From Paramoeba atlantica (lineage: Eukaryota > Discosea): 64,000 nucleotides of DNA. The stretch is from assembly GCA_977017575.1 (NCBI GenBank), contig CDRNVI010000203.1, positions 1 to 64,000 of the forward strand. The letters are read 5' to 3'. Position 1 is the stretch's first letter, and each line of letters opens with the position of its first letter. Below are positions 45,783-59,653 of the stretch, piece by piece. Below the pieces are notes generated by a model. It had not been told where the DNA came from and ran no database searches. It saw only the letters and a list, made by a program, of their open reading frames with translations. A program made the position numbers and the translations under genes.

Positions 45783-48700
45783 TAATCACTACCCCTCACC
45801 AAAAGGTCGCAATAATATATGTTTTTAGCGTTTAAGATCTGGAGACCATTTTCAAAATAGAAAATGTCAATCGCTTTTTTCTTACGCAAGTACGTCAAAA
45901 AAATCGTTTTTCTCCATGAGCTAAAACGAGTTAGTTCGATCGGGTGTTTTTTGATGCTTTTTTTGGATCGCAGCTTCAACAAAAAAAAATTTCCACTGCT
46001 GTTTTCCAACAAAGAAAATTATAAAAAAATAATTTTGTTGTTGTCAAATACGATCTTTTAAAATATAAAATTTTTTTTATCGTTATAAATTTTATTCCAA
46101 CATAAATTTGTTGGAAAAGTAACAGTAAAAAGTTGTTAATGAAAAAAAATAAATTCATTAACAACAACGTTGATGAAAAATAACAATCAACGCTGTTAAA
46201 TTTCCAACAAAATAATGTCAGAAAAAAATTTCTGCCGAAATAATTTAGCTGATTAAATTTTTATCACGACAAAAATATTTTTTTGTTGATCAATTAAATC
46301 GTTATTAACAAAAAAGTTATAACGCTGTTAATTTTCCAACATAAAAATTTTTTATCTCTCAAAAAATATTTTTTGATGTTCAAAGTTATCGTTTGATAAC
46401 AAAAAAGTTATAACGCTGTAACTTTTCCAACAAAAAAATTTTTTTTCGTGTTAAAAATTATTTTTGATCAATAAAAATTATTTTCGATGTTCAAATTCAT
46501 CGTTTGATAACAAAAAAGTTATAACGCTGTTAATTTTCCATCAAAAATTATTTTTTTTGCTTCAAAAATTTTTTTTAACATAAAAATTTATGATGATGAT
46601 TACAAAACCAGTGTTGCAACTCAAAAAAGTTGTTTAACACTGTGAATTTTCCATCAACATCATAATTTTTATTTAAAAATTTTAATCAAAATCAATTTTA
46701 TAAACATTTTTTGTAAAAAAATTAAAATTTTTACTGGAAAATTACGGTGAGATGCATAAAAATTAGATTTAAACATAAATTTATGCAAACTACCGTTTAA
46801 TTTCCAACAAAATTTAAATTTTTTTCATTCAAAAATAGATTTTTTTAATTTTTCGCTGACAAAATTGAAAAAAAATTGAATTTTCATTCAAAAAGTTGTA
46901 AAATTGAGTCTCAGGATGAAAAAGTGGAAAAAGACCACATTTTATCAATTCGACGCTAAATTAGCAAAAAATTTCAATTTCTACACCTAAATGACTGTAG
47001 AAATTGGTGTTTTCCTACAATTTTGTGGAAATCCCTGACAAACACTGCTAAATTTCCAACAAAAAGTCAATTTGCAGGTGCTGCCCGTGGATTTTCCAAC
47101 AAAATACTAGCAAAACTACTCAAAATGCTATTTTTCCGGCAGAAAACCGTCAAAATCTGCTTTTTCTGGGCAGGAATGACAAAAACGGCCCAAAAAAGGC
47201 CCTGTCATTTTGCCCAAAAACGCAGTATTTTTTCCTGTTCTGGCCTGCAAATTAGCGGATGTCCAAGTGCCCCAAAAAAAGTGACTTGCACTCCGAGCCG
47301 ACTCGAAAAGTCGTATTTTCCGGCAGAAACGAAAAAATATGCCACATTTTGTCCGACGATTATTTACAACTTTTTCTCGCATCCCATCATAGCGATTTTG
47401 CGGATCTGCAGGTTGGGAGGGAGCCAACTGCATTTTTTGGCCGTTTTGAACCCGTTTTGTAAAAAATCGCATATATAAACTCCTTAATTTCCCCTCAGAA
47501 ATCTGCCACTTTTGGAGACCAAAAAGTGTTTTGCAGAATCTAAAGTGGAAAATAGGAGTTTTTTGACCCGATTTTGTGAACAAAACTGGCATCAAAAACT
47601 ATTCCAAATGCTCCAATCCGAATTTCAGCTATTGAACACTAAAAATGCTGAAAATCGCTATTTCGCACTGGAATTCCGCCAAAACTCCTTTTCAATGCGT
47701 ATTTTGGGCGAGAAAACCGTCGATTTTATAATTTTTAAACTTTTTTTTGTATAATTTATCATTTTTAGCGCGGATTTCTATAATTTCTCGCATAATTTAT
47801 TAGTTTTATAGCGTTGTAGTTAAAATTTTCATAATTTTATCATCAAAGTCATCATTTTTCTATAATTTCAAACAAAATTATTAAAAAAAATGTTGTCTCA
47901 GACGAAAAAATTGCATGAAAGTTGTTAAACAACACTAAAACTAAAAAAATATCCCGCAGAAATTAAAAAACCGTGATAAAAATTTATAAATTCAAAAGAA
48001 AAATTTAAAAATCTTAAAAATTTATGATGAAATCATCTTCTTTGTACCAAAATCAGATGTAAACATCAAAAAATTTTTTTAAAATCACTAGTTGAAACCA
48101 TCGTCTATGGTTTCTTTTGTTAATGATCAATGTTTTCATTTCATTCATAACATTTTCACGTTAACTTCGTTCAACTAACTTGAATTTTATTAAAATTATG
48201 ATTCATAAAATAATTTTTTCATTGCTAAAAATAGAATCGCAATGGAAATTATTATGAAACAAGTTTTAATAATTCAAACTTAAGTTTGAACTCGAGTTAT
48301 AAAATTTTATAAATTTAAATTATAATTTCAATCATTTCTATAATTAATTCAATAGAGAATTTATAATTATGAAACTATGAAACTATATTTAATGATTTAA
48401 AATTTAATAATCCCTGTATGTGTTCTTTATGTTTTCAATGTCTGATGATATGTTCGATATATCATCTTCTTTGTACCAAAATCAGATGTTGATTATCGTA
48501 CATTCTTATTACATGAAAACAAAAAAGAACATACAACAGGGAAATACTAAGATACTTTAATAACTATTATGTATATAAATTGATCGAATATATAATTACA
48601 AAAATAATTTAAAATATTCAATAATATTAAATATATATAGTTATTAAAGTGATCTTGTATCCTAGTTCATGTCGATTCTTTTAGGTTTTCATGTAATAAG

Positions 48701-50437
48701 AATGTACGATAATCAACATCTGATTTTGACTCAAAGTAGAGTAATCATCGTTAAATATCAGTACAAAACTTATTACAAAGAAAACAACTAATAAAGCATC
48801 GACATGAAATTCTGCTAAGATTTCTACGAAATTCAAGCAGAAAATTACACTAAGATTTCCTATAGAAATTCAAGTGTAAACAAACATTAGTATTGCAAAA
48901 ACAATCTATGTTTGTATTAAAAAAAACACATCTAGAACAATATAATATAAATCAATAAAAATATTTAATTACAAAAATAATATAAAATATAATTTATAAA
49001 TTTATTATTAAAATGATCTAGATGAACATATTCCTGGGTATTCTAATGTGGTTTTCATGTAATAAACATGTACGATAATCAACATCTGATTTTGACTCAA
49101 AGTAGAGTAATCATCGTTAAATATCGTATAAAGTTTATTAATAATAAAACCACAAAGGAATCCAAGGAATAATTATGCTAAGATTTATACTAAATTCAAG
49201 CATAAGATTGCACTAAGATTTCCTTCAGAAATTCAAGTGCAAATATCCGCTCAACTTATAAAATATAAGTGGCGTCTATATATTTAATCATTACAAAAAT
49301 AATGAATTAAATAGATCATGATAAGATTTTTTACAAAAATTCAATCATGAAGCATACACTATAGTGTATGCAAATTATTACAAAAATAATAATTTTAAAA
49401 TTTTTTCTTCGAAATTCAAAGAAGAATTTATTCGAAAAAAATATAAATTTTAATGTTTACGTGTTTAACTACAACTTAAATTTATATATATTTCGTTAAA
49501 TTAAGAGAATAATTAAACGAAACTGTTACTCGGCAAAAATAAGGGAATTTTTGAGTAACAGACCGTTCAAATTGAAAACAAAAAAACAATTTGCACGGCA
49601 ATTCTTGGGGTTTTTACGCCTCACGGCTTCGTGATTGGACTAAAGAGCAGGAGCGAGAGCAAGAAAGTTTGCAGGGGTAGTTGAGTTAGCTATTCCCGGT
49701 GGTAGCTAACCTCGATTCCTTAGTCTTTAGTTGTGATAATTTGGGATAGCGAAGTAAAATTTTTAAAGTTCGCTATCGACAATTATTGTTCTCTTTCATC
49801 TTTTGGCGTGCATTGCTAATTGATCCCAATAGACAATCACATTCAGAAATGATCGTTGCTATCCCTATATGTATGTAAAATATCATACATAAGAATCAAT
49901 AAGATCTATTTCGTCTCCTCTTTTTTCTTTTAAAATAGCAGGACTAATCTATATTATATAGTTATTATTCAACTTTTTTAATTATATTTTATCTGCTTGA
50001 ACACCATAGTTCGATAAAAAATAAATAAAAAGATGAATAAATAACTAAAAAATAAAGATAGACAAGAACAAGAATAGTTTAGTTTAATTCCGTGTTAAAT
50101 CCTCAATCCTTAAGTCGGATTTGTCACTCCATATACGATCAAACTTTATTTACTTAAATTTTTACAAAGATAGTAAAATTAAAAGTATAAAGATGATCTA
50201 GCTCACCAGTTTTATTTAAATTAAAATCTTACACAATGATTTTATATTTATAAACTACTCGCTTCCATCGACCCTCGACTTTGTTGAAGTTTGAGTGTTT
50301 GAGTTTACGATATTAAAGAGAAAAAAAATATTATTGCGCTCTATTGGTGGGGCTTTCGTTAAATTATTAAAAGCTCAACGTCATTGTTCGCGTTTTACGT
50401 TACACTCCACAAGCTAAACAAGTGCGTTCTGCCTTAA
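45783..50437. repeat. Satellite unit 11 (type B, 4,655 bp)
   Basis: This is the second complete type B unit (unit 2 coordinates +41173), with no difference from unit 2 that I noticed by eye although they lie 41 kb apart. Such identity at a distance implies recent homogenisation or duplication of a larger block. Confidence 0.97.
49491..49790 (+). ncRNA. 300-nt covarying module, unit 11 (B form)
   Basis: C-G and A-T at the two covarying pairs, as in unit 2. Confidence 0.42.
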
Positions 50438-53400
50438 TAATCACTACCCCTCACCAAAAGGTCGCAATAATATATGTTTTTAGCGTTTAAGATCTGGAGA
50501 CCATTTTCAAAATAGAAAATGTCAATCGCTTTTTTCTTACGCAAGTACGTCAAAAAAATCGTTTTTCTCCATGAGCTAAAACGAGTTAGTTCGATCGGGT
50601 GTTTTTTGATGCTTTTTTTGGATCGCAGCTTCAACAAAAAAAAATTTCCACTGCTGTTTTCCAACAAAGAAAATTATAAAAAAATAATTTTGTTGTTGTC
50701 AAATACGATCTTTTAAAATATAAAATTTTTTTTATCGTTATAAATTTTATTCCAACATAAATTTGTTGGAAAAGTAACAGTAAAAAGTTGTTAATGAAAA
50801 AAAATAAATTCATTAACAACAACGTTGATGAAAAATAACAATCAACGCTGTTAAATTTCCAACAAAATAATGTCAGAAAAAAATTTCTGCCGAAATAATT
50901 TAGCTGATTAAATTTTTATCACGACAAAAATATTTTTTTGTTGATCAATTAAATCGTTATTAACAAAAAAGTTATAACGCTGTTAATTTTCCAACATAAA
51001 AATTTTTTATCTCTCAAAAAATATTTTTTGATGTTCAAAGTTATCGTTTGATAACAAAAAAGTTATAACGCTGTAACTTTTCCAACAAAAAAAATTTTTT
51101 TTCGTGTTAAAAATTATTTTTGATCAATAAAAATTATTTTCGATGTTCAAATTCATCGTTTGATAACAAAAAAGTTATAACGCTGTTAATTTTCCATCAA
51201 AAATTATTTTTTTTGCTTCAAAAATTTTTTTTAACATAAAAATTTATAATGATGATTACAAAATAAGTGTTGCAACTCAAAAAAGTTGTTTAACACTGTT
51301 AATTTTCCATCAACATCATAATTTTTATTTAAAAATTTTAATCAAAATCAATTTTATAAACATTTTTTGTAAAAAAATTAAAATTTTTACTGGAAAATTA
51401 CGGTGAGATGCATAAAAATTAGATTTAAACATAAATTTATGCAAACTACCGTTTAATTTCCAACAAAATTTAAATTTTTTTCATTCAAAAATAGATTTTT
51501 TTAATTTTTCGCCGACAAAATTGAAAAAAAATTGAATTTTCATTCAAAAAGTTGTAAAATTGAGTCTCAGGATGAAAAAGTGGAAAAAGACCACATTTTA
51601 TCAATTCGACGCTAAATTAGCAAAAAATTTCAATTTCTACACCTAAATGACTGTAGAAATTGGTGTTTTCCTACAATTTTGTGGAAACTCCTGACAAACA
51701 CTGCTAAATTTCCAACAAAAAGTCAATTTGCAGGTGCTGCCCGTGGATTTTCCAACAAAATACTAGCAAAACTACTCAAAATGCTATTTTTCCGGCAGAA
51801 AACCGTCAAAATCTGCTTTTTCTGGGCAGGAATGACAAAAACGGCCCAAAAAAGGCCCTGTCATTTTGCCCAAAAACGCAGTATTTTTTCCTGTTCTGGC
51901 CTGCAAATTAGCGGATGTCCAAGTGCCCCAAAAAAAGTGACTTGGACTCCGAGCCGACTCGAAAAGTCGTATTTTCCGGCAGAAACGAAAAAATATGCCA
52001 CATTTTGTCCGACGATTATTTACAACTTTTTCTCGCATCCCATCATAGCGATTTTGCGGATCTGCAAGTTGGGAGGGAACCAACTGCATTTTTTGGCCGT
52101 TTTGAACCCGTTTTGTAAAAAATCGCATATATAAACTCCATAATTTCCCCTCAGAAATCTGCCACTTTTGGACGCCAAAAAGTGTTTTGCAGAATCTCGA
52201 GGGCAAAATAGGAGTTTTTTGACCCGATTTTGTGAACAAAACTGGCATCAAAAACTATTCCAAATGCTCCAATCCGAATTTCAGCTATTGAACACTAAAA
52301 ATGCTGAAAATCGCTATTTCGCACTGGAATTCCGCCAAAACTCCTTTTCAATGCGTATTTTGGGCGAGAAAATCGTGAATTTTATAATTTTTAAACTTTT
52401 TTTTGTATAATTTATCATTTTTAGCGCGGATTTGTATAATTTCTCGCATAATTTATTAGTTTTATAGCGTTGTAGTTAAAATTTTCATAATTTTATCATC
52501 AAAGTCATCATTTTTCTATAATTTCAAACAAAATTATTAAAAAAAATGTTGTCTCAGACGAAAAAATTGCATGAAAGTTGTTAAACAACACTAAAACTAA
52601 AAAAATATCCCGCAGAAATTAAAAAACCGTGATAAAAATTTATAAATTCAAAAGAAAAATTTAAAAATCTTAAAAATTTATGATGAAATCATCTTCTTTG
52701 TACCAAAATCAGATGTAAACATCAAAAAATTTTTTTAAAATCACTAGTTGAAACCATCGTCTATGGTTTCTTTTGTTAATGATCAATGTTTTCATTTCAT
52801 TCATAACATTTTCACGTTAACTTCGTTCAACTAACTTGAATTTTATTAAAATTATGATTCATAAAATAATTTTTTCATTGCTAAAAATAAAACCGCAATG
52901 GAAATTATTATGAAACAAGTTTTAATAATTCAAACTTAAGTTTGAACTCGAGTTATAAAATTTTAATAACATTAATATATACTTTTAAATAACTTCTATA
53001 ATTAATTCAAAAGAGAATTTATAATTAAGAACTTATAAAACTATATTTAATGATTTAAAACTTAATAACTTGTTGTAATGTTTTCAATATAATAATATAT
53101 TTACGATATATTATCTTCTTTGTTCCAAAATCAGATGTTGATTATCGTACATTCTTATTACATGAAAACATAACAACATAAAGAATACAATAGGCACTCC
53201 TTACATTTAAATGCCCTTAATATAATTTATCGATATATTTAATTACACAAATAATTTAAAATATAATTTATAAAATATTAATAAAGTTCATGTAAAATGT
53301 AAGAAGTTACCCTAGTTTTCCTGGTATTGTGAGTATGTTTTCATGTAATAAACATGTACGATAATCAACATCTGATTTTGACTCAAAGCAGAGTAATCAT

Positions 53401-55045
53401 CGTTAAATATCGTTACAAAGTTATTACAAATAAAACATAAATCACTAATAACAGGAAAATATTAAATACAAAAATATTTAATAAACTTCGATGCAAAAAA
53501 GCATCTTGACAATCTCTGTGTTTTTGTTAAAAAAAATAGCGTAAAACTACAAAACCATATATATAAAATGAAAAGTGTATAAAAAAGAAAAGCATACACT
53601 TTGATACATTCAATCGAAAAATATCTCAATCATGTATCATTAATTTTAGTATATATGGTAGGAGTTTTACCTTTACAGTGCTATTAGTCATGTTTTCATG
53701 TAATAAGAATGTACGATAATCAACATCTGATTTGCACTCAAAGTAGAGTAATCATCGTTAAATATCAGTACAAAGTCATTACAAGAAAACTAAAGATTAA
53801 AGCACTGTAAAATTGCACTAAGATTTCCTTCAGAAATTCAAGTGCAAATATCCGCCCAACTTATAAAATATAAGTGGCGTCTATATATATTTTTTTATCG
53901 AAAAAAACGATAAATAAATAAAGATCATGATAAGATTTCTACGAAATTCAATCATGAAGCATACACTATAGTGTATGCAAATTATTACAAAAATAATAAT
54001 TTTAAAATTTTTTCTTCGAAATTCAAAGAAGAATTTATTCGAAAAAAATATAAATTTTAATGTTTTCGTGTTTAACTACAACTTAAATTTATATATATTT
54101 CGTTAAATTAAGAGAATAATTAAACGAAACTGTTACTCGGCAAAAATAAGGGAATTTTTGAGTAACAGACCGTTCAAATTGAAAACAAAAAAACAATTTG
54201 CACGGCAATTCTTGGGGTTTTTACGCCTCACGGCTTCGTGATTGGACTAAAGAGCAGGAGCGAGAGCAAGAAAGTTTGCAGGGGTAGTTGAGTTAGCTAT
54301 TCCCGGTGGAAGCTAACCTCGATTCTTTAGTCTTTAGTTGTGGTAATTTGGGATAGTGAAGTAAAATTTTTAAAGTTCACTATCGACAATTACTATTCTC
54401 TTTCATCTTTTGGCGTGCATTGCTAATTGATCCCAATAGACAATCACATTCAGAAATGATCGTTGCTATCCCTATATGTATGTAAAATATCATACATAAG
54501 AATCAATAAGATCTATTTCGTCTCCTCTTTCATCCTTTTAACATAGCAAGACTAATCTATATTATATAATTATTATTCAACTTTTTTAATTATATTTTAT
54601 CTGCTTGAACACCATAGTTCGATAAAAAATAAATAAAAAGATGAATAAATAACTAAAAAATAAAGATAGACAAGAACAAGAATAGTTTAGTTTAATTCCG
54701 TGTTAAATCCTCAATCCTTAAGTCGGATTTGTCACTCCATATACGATCAAACTTTATTTACTTAAATTTTTACAAAGATAGTAAAATTAAAAGTATAAAG
54801 ATGATCTAGCTCACCAGTTTTATTTAAATTAAAATCTTACACAATGATTTTATATTTATAAACTACTCGCTTCCATCGACCCTCGACTTTGTTGAAGTTT
54901 AAGTTTTTGAGTTTACGATATTAAAGAGAAAAAAAATATTATTGCGCTCTATTGGTGGGGCTTTCGTTAAATTATTAAAAGCTCAACGTCATTGTTCGCG
55001 TTTTACGTTACACTCCACAAGCTAAACAAGTGCGTTCTGCCTTAA
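50438..55045. repeat. Satellite unit 12 (B/A recombinant, 4,608 bp)
   Basis: The unit begins as type B (GGGTGTTTTTTGATG at 50597, CCACTGCTG near 50648, TTCCAACATAAAT near 50751). It has become type A by the eight-A run after TCCAAC near 51085 and by ACAAAATAAGTG near 51257. The switch lies between about 50,755 and 51,085. From there to its end it matches type A at unit 1 coordinates +50436. Confidence 0.95.
54098..54397 (+). ncRNA. 300-nt covarying module, unit 12 (A form)
   Basis: T-A and G-C at the two covarying pairs. Confidence 0.42.
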
Positions 55046-58000
55046 TAATCACTACCCCTCACCAAAAGGTCGCAATAATATATGTTTTTAGCGTTTAAGA
55101 TCTGGAGACCATTTTCAAAATAGAAAATGTCAATCGCTTTTTTCTTACGCAAGTACGTCAAAAAAATCGTTTTTCTCCATGAGCTAAAACGAGTTAGTTC
55201 GATCGGGCTTTTTTTGATGCTTTTTTTGGATCGCAGCTTCAACAAAAAAAAATTTCCGCTGCTGTTTTCCAACAAAGAAAATTATAAAAAAATAATTTTG
55301 TTGTTGTCAAATACGATCTTTTAAAATATAAAATTTTTTTTATCGTTATAAATTTTATTCCGACATAAATTTGTTGGAAAAGTAACAGTAAAAAGTTGTT
55401 AATGAAAAAAAAATAAATTCATTAACAACAACGTTGATGAAAAATAACAATCAACGCTGTTAAATTTCCAACAAAATAATGTCAGAAAAAAATTTCTGCC
55501 GAAATAATTTAGCTGATTAAATTTTTATCACGACAAAAATATTTTTTTGTTGATCAATTAAATCGTTATTAACAAAAAAGTTATAACGCTGTTAATTTTC
55601 CAACATAAAAATTTTTTATCTCTCAAAAAATATTTTTTGATGTTCAAAGTTATCGTTTGATAACAAAAAAGTTATAACGCTGTAACTTTTCCAACAAAAA
55701 AAATTTTTTTTCGTGTTAAAAATTATTTTTGATCAATAAAAATTATTTTCGATGTTCAAATTCATCGTTTGATAACAAAAAAGTTATAACGCTGTTAATT
55801 TTCCATCAAAAATTATTTTTTTTGCTTCAAAAATTTTTTTTAACATAAAAATTTATAATGATGATTACAAAATAAGTGTTGCAACTCAAAAAAGTTGTTT
55901 AACACTGTTAATTTTCCATCAACATCATAATTTTTATTTAAAAATTTTAATCAAAATCAATTTTATAAACATTTTTTGTAAAAAAATTAAAATTTTTACT
56001 GGAAAATTACGGTGAGATGCATAAAAATTAGATTTAAACATAAATTTATGCAAACTACCGTTTAATTTCCAACAAAATTTAAATTTTTTTCATTCAAAAA
56101 TAGATTTTTTTAATTTTTCGCCGACAAAATTGAAAAAAAATTGAATTTTCATTCAAAAAGTTGTAAAATTGAGTCTCAGGATGAAAAAGTGGAAAAAGAC
56201 CACATTTTATCAATTCGACGCTAAATTAGCAAAAAATTTCAATTTCTACACCTAAATGACTGTAGAAATTGGTGTTTTCCTACAATTTTGTGGAAACTCC
56301 TGACAAACACTGCTAAATTTCCAACAAAAAGTCAATTTGCAGGTGCTGCCCGTGGATTTTCCAACAAAATACTAGCAAAACTACTCAAAATGCTATTTTT
56401 CCGGCAGAAAACCGTCAAAATCTGCTTTTTCTGGGCAGGAATGACAAAAACGGCCCAAAAAAGGCCCTGTCATTTTGCCCAAAAACGCAGTATTTTTTCC
56501 TGTTCTGGCCTGCAAATTAGCGGATGTCCAAGTGCCCCAAAAAAAGTGACTTGGACTCCGAGCCGACTCGAAAAGTCGTATTTTCCGGCAGAAACGAAAA
56601 AATATGCCACATTTTGTCCGACGATTATTTACAACTTTTTCTCGCATCCCATCATAGCGATTTTGCGGATCTGCAAGTTGGGAGGGAACCAACTGCATTT
56701 TTTGGCCGTTTTGAACCCGTTTTGTAAAAAATCGCATATATAAACTCCATAATTTCCCCTCAGAAATCTGCCACTTTTGGACGCCAAAAAGTGTTTTGCA
56801 GAATCTCGAGGGCAAAATAGGAGTTTTTTGACCCGATTTTGTGAACAAAACTGGCATCAAAAACTATTCCAAATGCTCCAATCCGAATTTCAGCTATTGA
56901 ACACTAAAAATGCTGAAAATCGCTATTTCGCACTGGAATTCCGCCAAAACTCCTTTTCAATGCGTATTTTGGGCGAGAAAATCGTGAATTTTATAATTTT
57001 TAAACTTTTTTTTGTATAATTTATCATTTTTAGCGCGGATTTGTATAATTTCTCGCATAATTTATTAGTTTTATAGCGTTGTAGTTAAAATTTTCATAAT
57101 TTTATCATCAAAGTCATCATTTTTCTATAATTTCAAACAAAATTATTAAAAAAAATGTTGTCTCAGACGAAAAAATTGCATGAAAGTTGTTAAACAACAC
57201 TAAAACTAAAAAAATATCCCGCAGAAATTAAAAAACCGTGATAAAAATTTATAAATTCAAAAGAAAAATTTAAAAATCTTAAAAATTTATGATGAAATCA
57301 TCTTCTTTGTACCAAAATCAGATGTAAACATCAAAAAATTTTTTTAAAATCACTAGTTGAAACCATCGTCTATGGTTTCTTTTGTTAATGATCAATGTTT
57401 TCATTTCATTCATAACATTTTCACGTTAACTTCGTTCAACTAACTTGAATTTTATTAAAATTATGATTCATAAAATAATTTTTTCATTGCTAAAAATAAA
57501 ACCGCAATGGAAATTATTATGAAACAAGTTTTAATAATTCAAACTTAAGTTTGAACTCGAGTTATAAAATTTTAATAACATTAATATATACTTTTAAATA
57601 ACTTCTATAATTAATTCAAAAGAGAATTTATAATTAAGAACTTATAAAACTATATTTAATGATTTAAAACTTAATAACTTGTTGTAATGTTTTCAATATA
57701 ATAATATATTTACGATATATTATCTTCTTTGTTCCAAAATCAGATGTTGATTATCGTACATTCTTATTACATGAAAACATAACAACATAAAGAATACAAT
57801 AGGCACTCCTTACATTTAAATGCCCTTAATATAATTTATCGATATATTTAATTACACAAATAATTTAAAATATAATTTATAAAATATTAATAAAGTTCAT
57901 GTAAAATGTAAGAAGTTACCCTAGTTTTCCTGGTATTGTGAGTATGTTTTCATGTAATAAACATGTACGATAATCAACATCTGATTTTGACTCAAAGCAG

Positions 58001-58289
58001 AGTAATCATCGTTAAATATCGTTACAAAGTTATTACAAATAAAACATAAATCACTAATAACAGGAAAATATTAAATACAAAAATATTTAATAAACTTCGA
58101 TGCAAAAAAGCATCTTGACAATCTCTGTGTTTTTGTTAAAAAAAATAGCGTAAAACTACAAAACCATATATATAAAATGAAAAGTGTATAAAAAAGAAAA
58201 GCATACACTTTGATACATTCAATCGAAAAATATCTCAATCATGTATCATTAATTTTAGTATATATGGTAGGAGTTTTACCTTTACAGTG

Positions 58290-58397
58290 GATAATCAACA
58301 TCTGATTTTGACTCAAAGTAGAGTAATCATCGTTAAATATCGTATAAAGTTTATTAATAATAAAACCACAAAGGAATCCAAGGAATAATTATGCTAA
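58290..58397 (+). repeat. Family 2 hairpin lacking its left arm (unit 13)
   Basis: Sequence equivalent to type B from 7901 onward is fused to type A sequence ending at 58289. The right arm (AAAACCAC, AGGAATA) is present, but the left arm (TATTCCT, GTGGTTTT, TGTAATAA) is missing. This is the only large hairpin in the window that cannot form its lower stem. The two flanks share at most one base at the join. Confidence 0.85.
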
Positions 58398-58706
58398 GAT
58401 TTATACTAAATTCAAGCATAAGATTGCACTAAGATTTCCTTCAGAAATTCAAGTGCAAATATCCGCTCAACTTATAAAATATAAGTGGCGTCTATATATT
58501 TATTTATCGAAAAAAACGATAAATAAATAAAGATCATGATAAGATTTCTACGAAATTCAATCATGAAGCATACACTATAGTGTATGCAAATTATTACAAA
58601 AATAATAATTTTAAAATTTTTTCTTCGAAATTCAAAGAAGAATTTATTCGAAAAAAATATAAATTTTAATGTTTTCGTGTTTAACTACAACTTAAATTTA
58701 TATATA

Positions 58707-59006
58707 TTTCGTTAAATTAAGAGAATAATTAAACGAAACTGTTACTCGGCAAAAATAAGGGAATTTTTGAGTAACAGACCGTTCAAATTGAAAACAAAAA
58801 AACAATTTGCACGGCAATTCTTGGGGTTTTTACGCCTCACGGCTTCGTGATTGGACTAAAGAGCAGGAGCGAGAGCAAGAAAGTTTGCAGGGGTAGTTGA
58901 GTTAGCTATTCCCGGTGGTAGCTAACCTCGATTCCTTAGTCTTTAGTTGTGGTAATTTGGGATAGCGAAGTAAAATTTTTAAAGTTCGCTATCGACAATT
59001 ACTATT
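58707..59006 (+). ncRNA. 300-nt covarying module, unit 13 (A-to-C chimera)
   Basis: The start matches A/B (GATTGGACTAAAGAGCAGGAG). From GGTGGTAGC onward it matches C, with C-G and G-C in the terminal hairpin. Confidence 0.42.
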
Positions 59007-59653
59007 CTCTTTCATCTTTTGGCGTGCATTGCTAATTGATCCCAATAGACAATCACATTCAGAAACGATCGTAGCTTTACCTATATGTATGTAAAATATC
59101 ATACATAAGAATCAATAAGATCTGTTTCGTCTCCTCTTTTTTCTTTTAAAATAGCAGGACTAATCTATATTATATAATTATTATTCAACTTTTTTAATTA
59201 TATTTTATCTGCTTGAACACCATAGTTCGATAAAAAATAAATAAAAAGATGAATAAATAACTAAAAAATAAAGATAGACAAGAACAAGAATAGTTTAGTT
59301 TAATTCCGTGTTAAATCCTCAATCCTTAAGTCGGATTTGTCACTCCATATACGATCAAACTTTATTTACTTAAATTTTTACAAAGATAGTAAAATTAAAA
59401 GTATAAAGATGATCTAGCTCACCAGTTTTATTTAAATTAAAATCTTACACAATGATTTTATATTTATAAACTACTCGCTTCCATCGACCCTCGACTTTGT
59501 TGAAGTTTAAGTTTTTGAGTTTACGATATTAAAGAGAAAAAAAATATTATTGCGCTCTATTGGTGGGGCTTTCGTTAGATTATTAAAAGCTCAACGTCAT
59601 TGTTCGCGTTTTACGTTACACTCCACAAGCTAAACAAGTGCGTTCTGCCTTAA

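Larger units (their letters stand above)
55046..59653. repeat. Satellite unit 13 (A/B/A/C mosaic, 4,608 bp)
   Basis: The unit is type A from its start to 58289 (unit 1 coordinates +55045). It then jumps to a type B segment equivalent to 7901 onward, shows a private variant near 58494-58512 matching none of the other units, continues in A-like sequence, and ends as type C (GGTGGTAGC near 58915, CGATCGTAGCTTTACC near 59065). The first join is non-homologous and removes the left arm of a large hairpin. The private variant implies a donor subtype outside this window. Confidence 0.93.
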
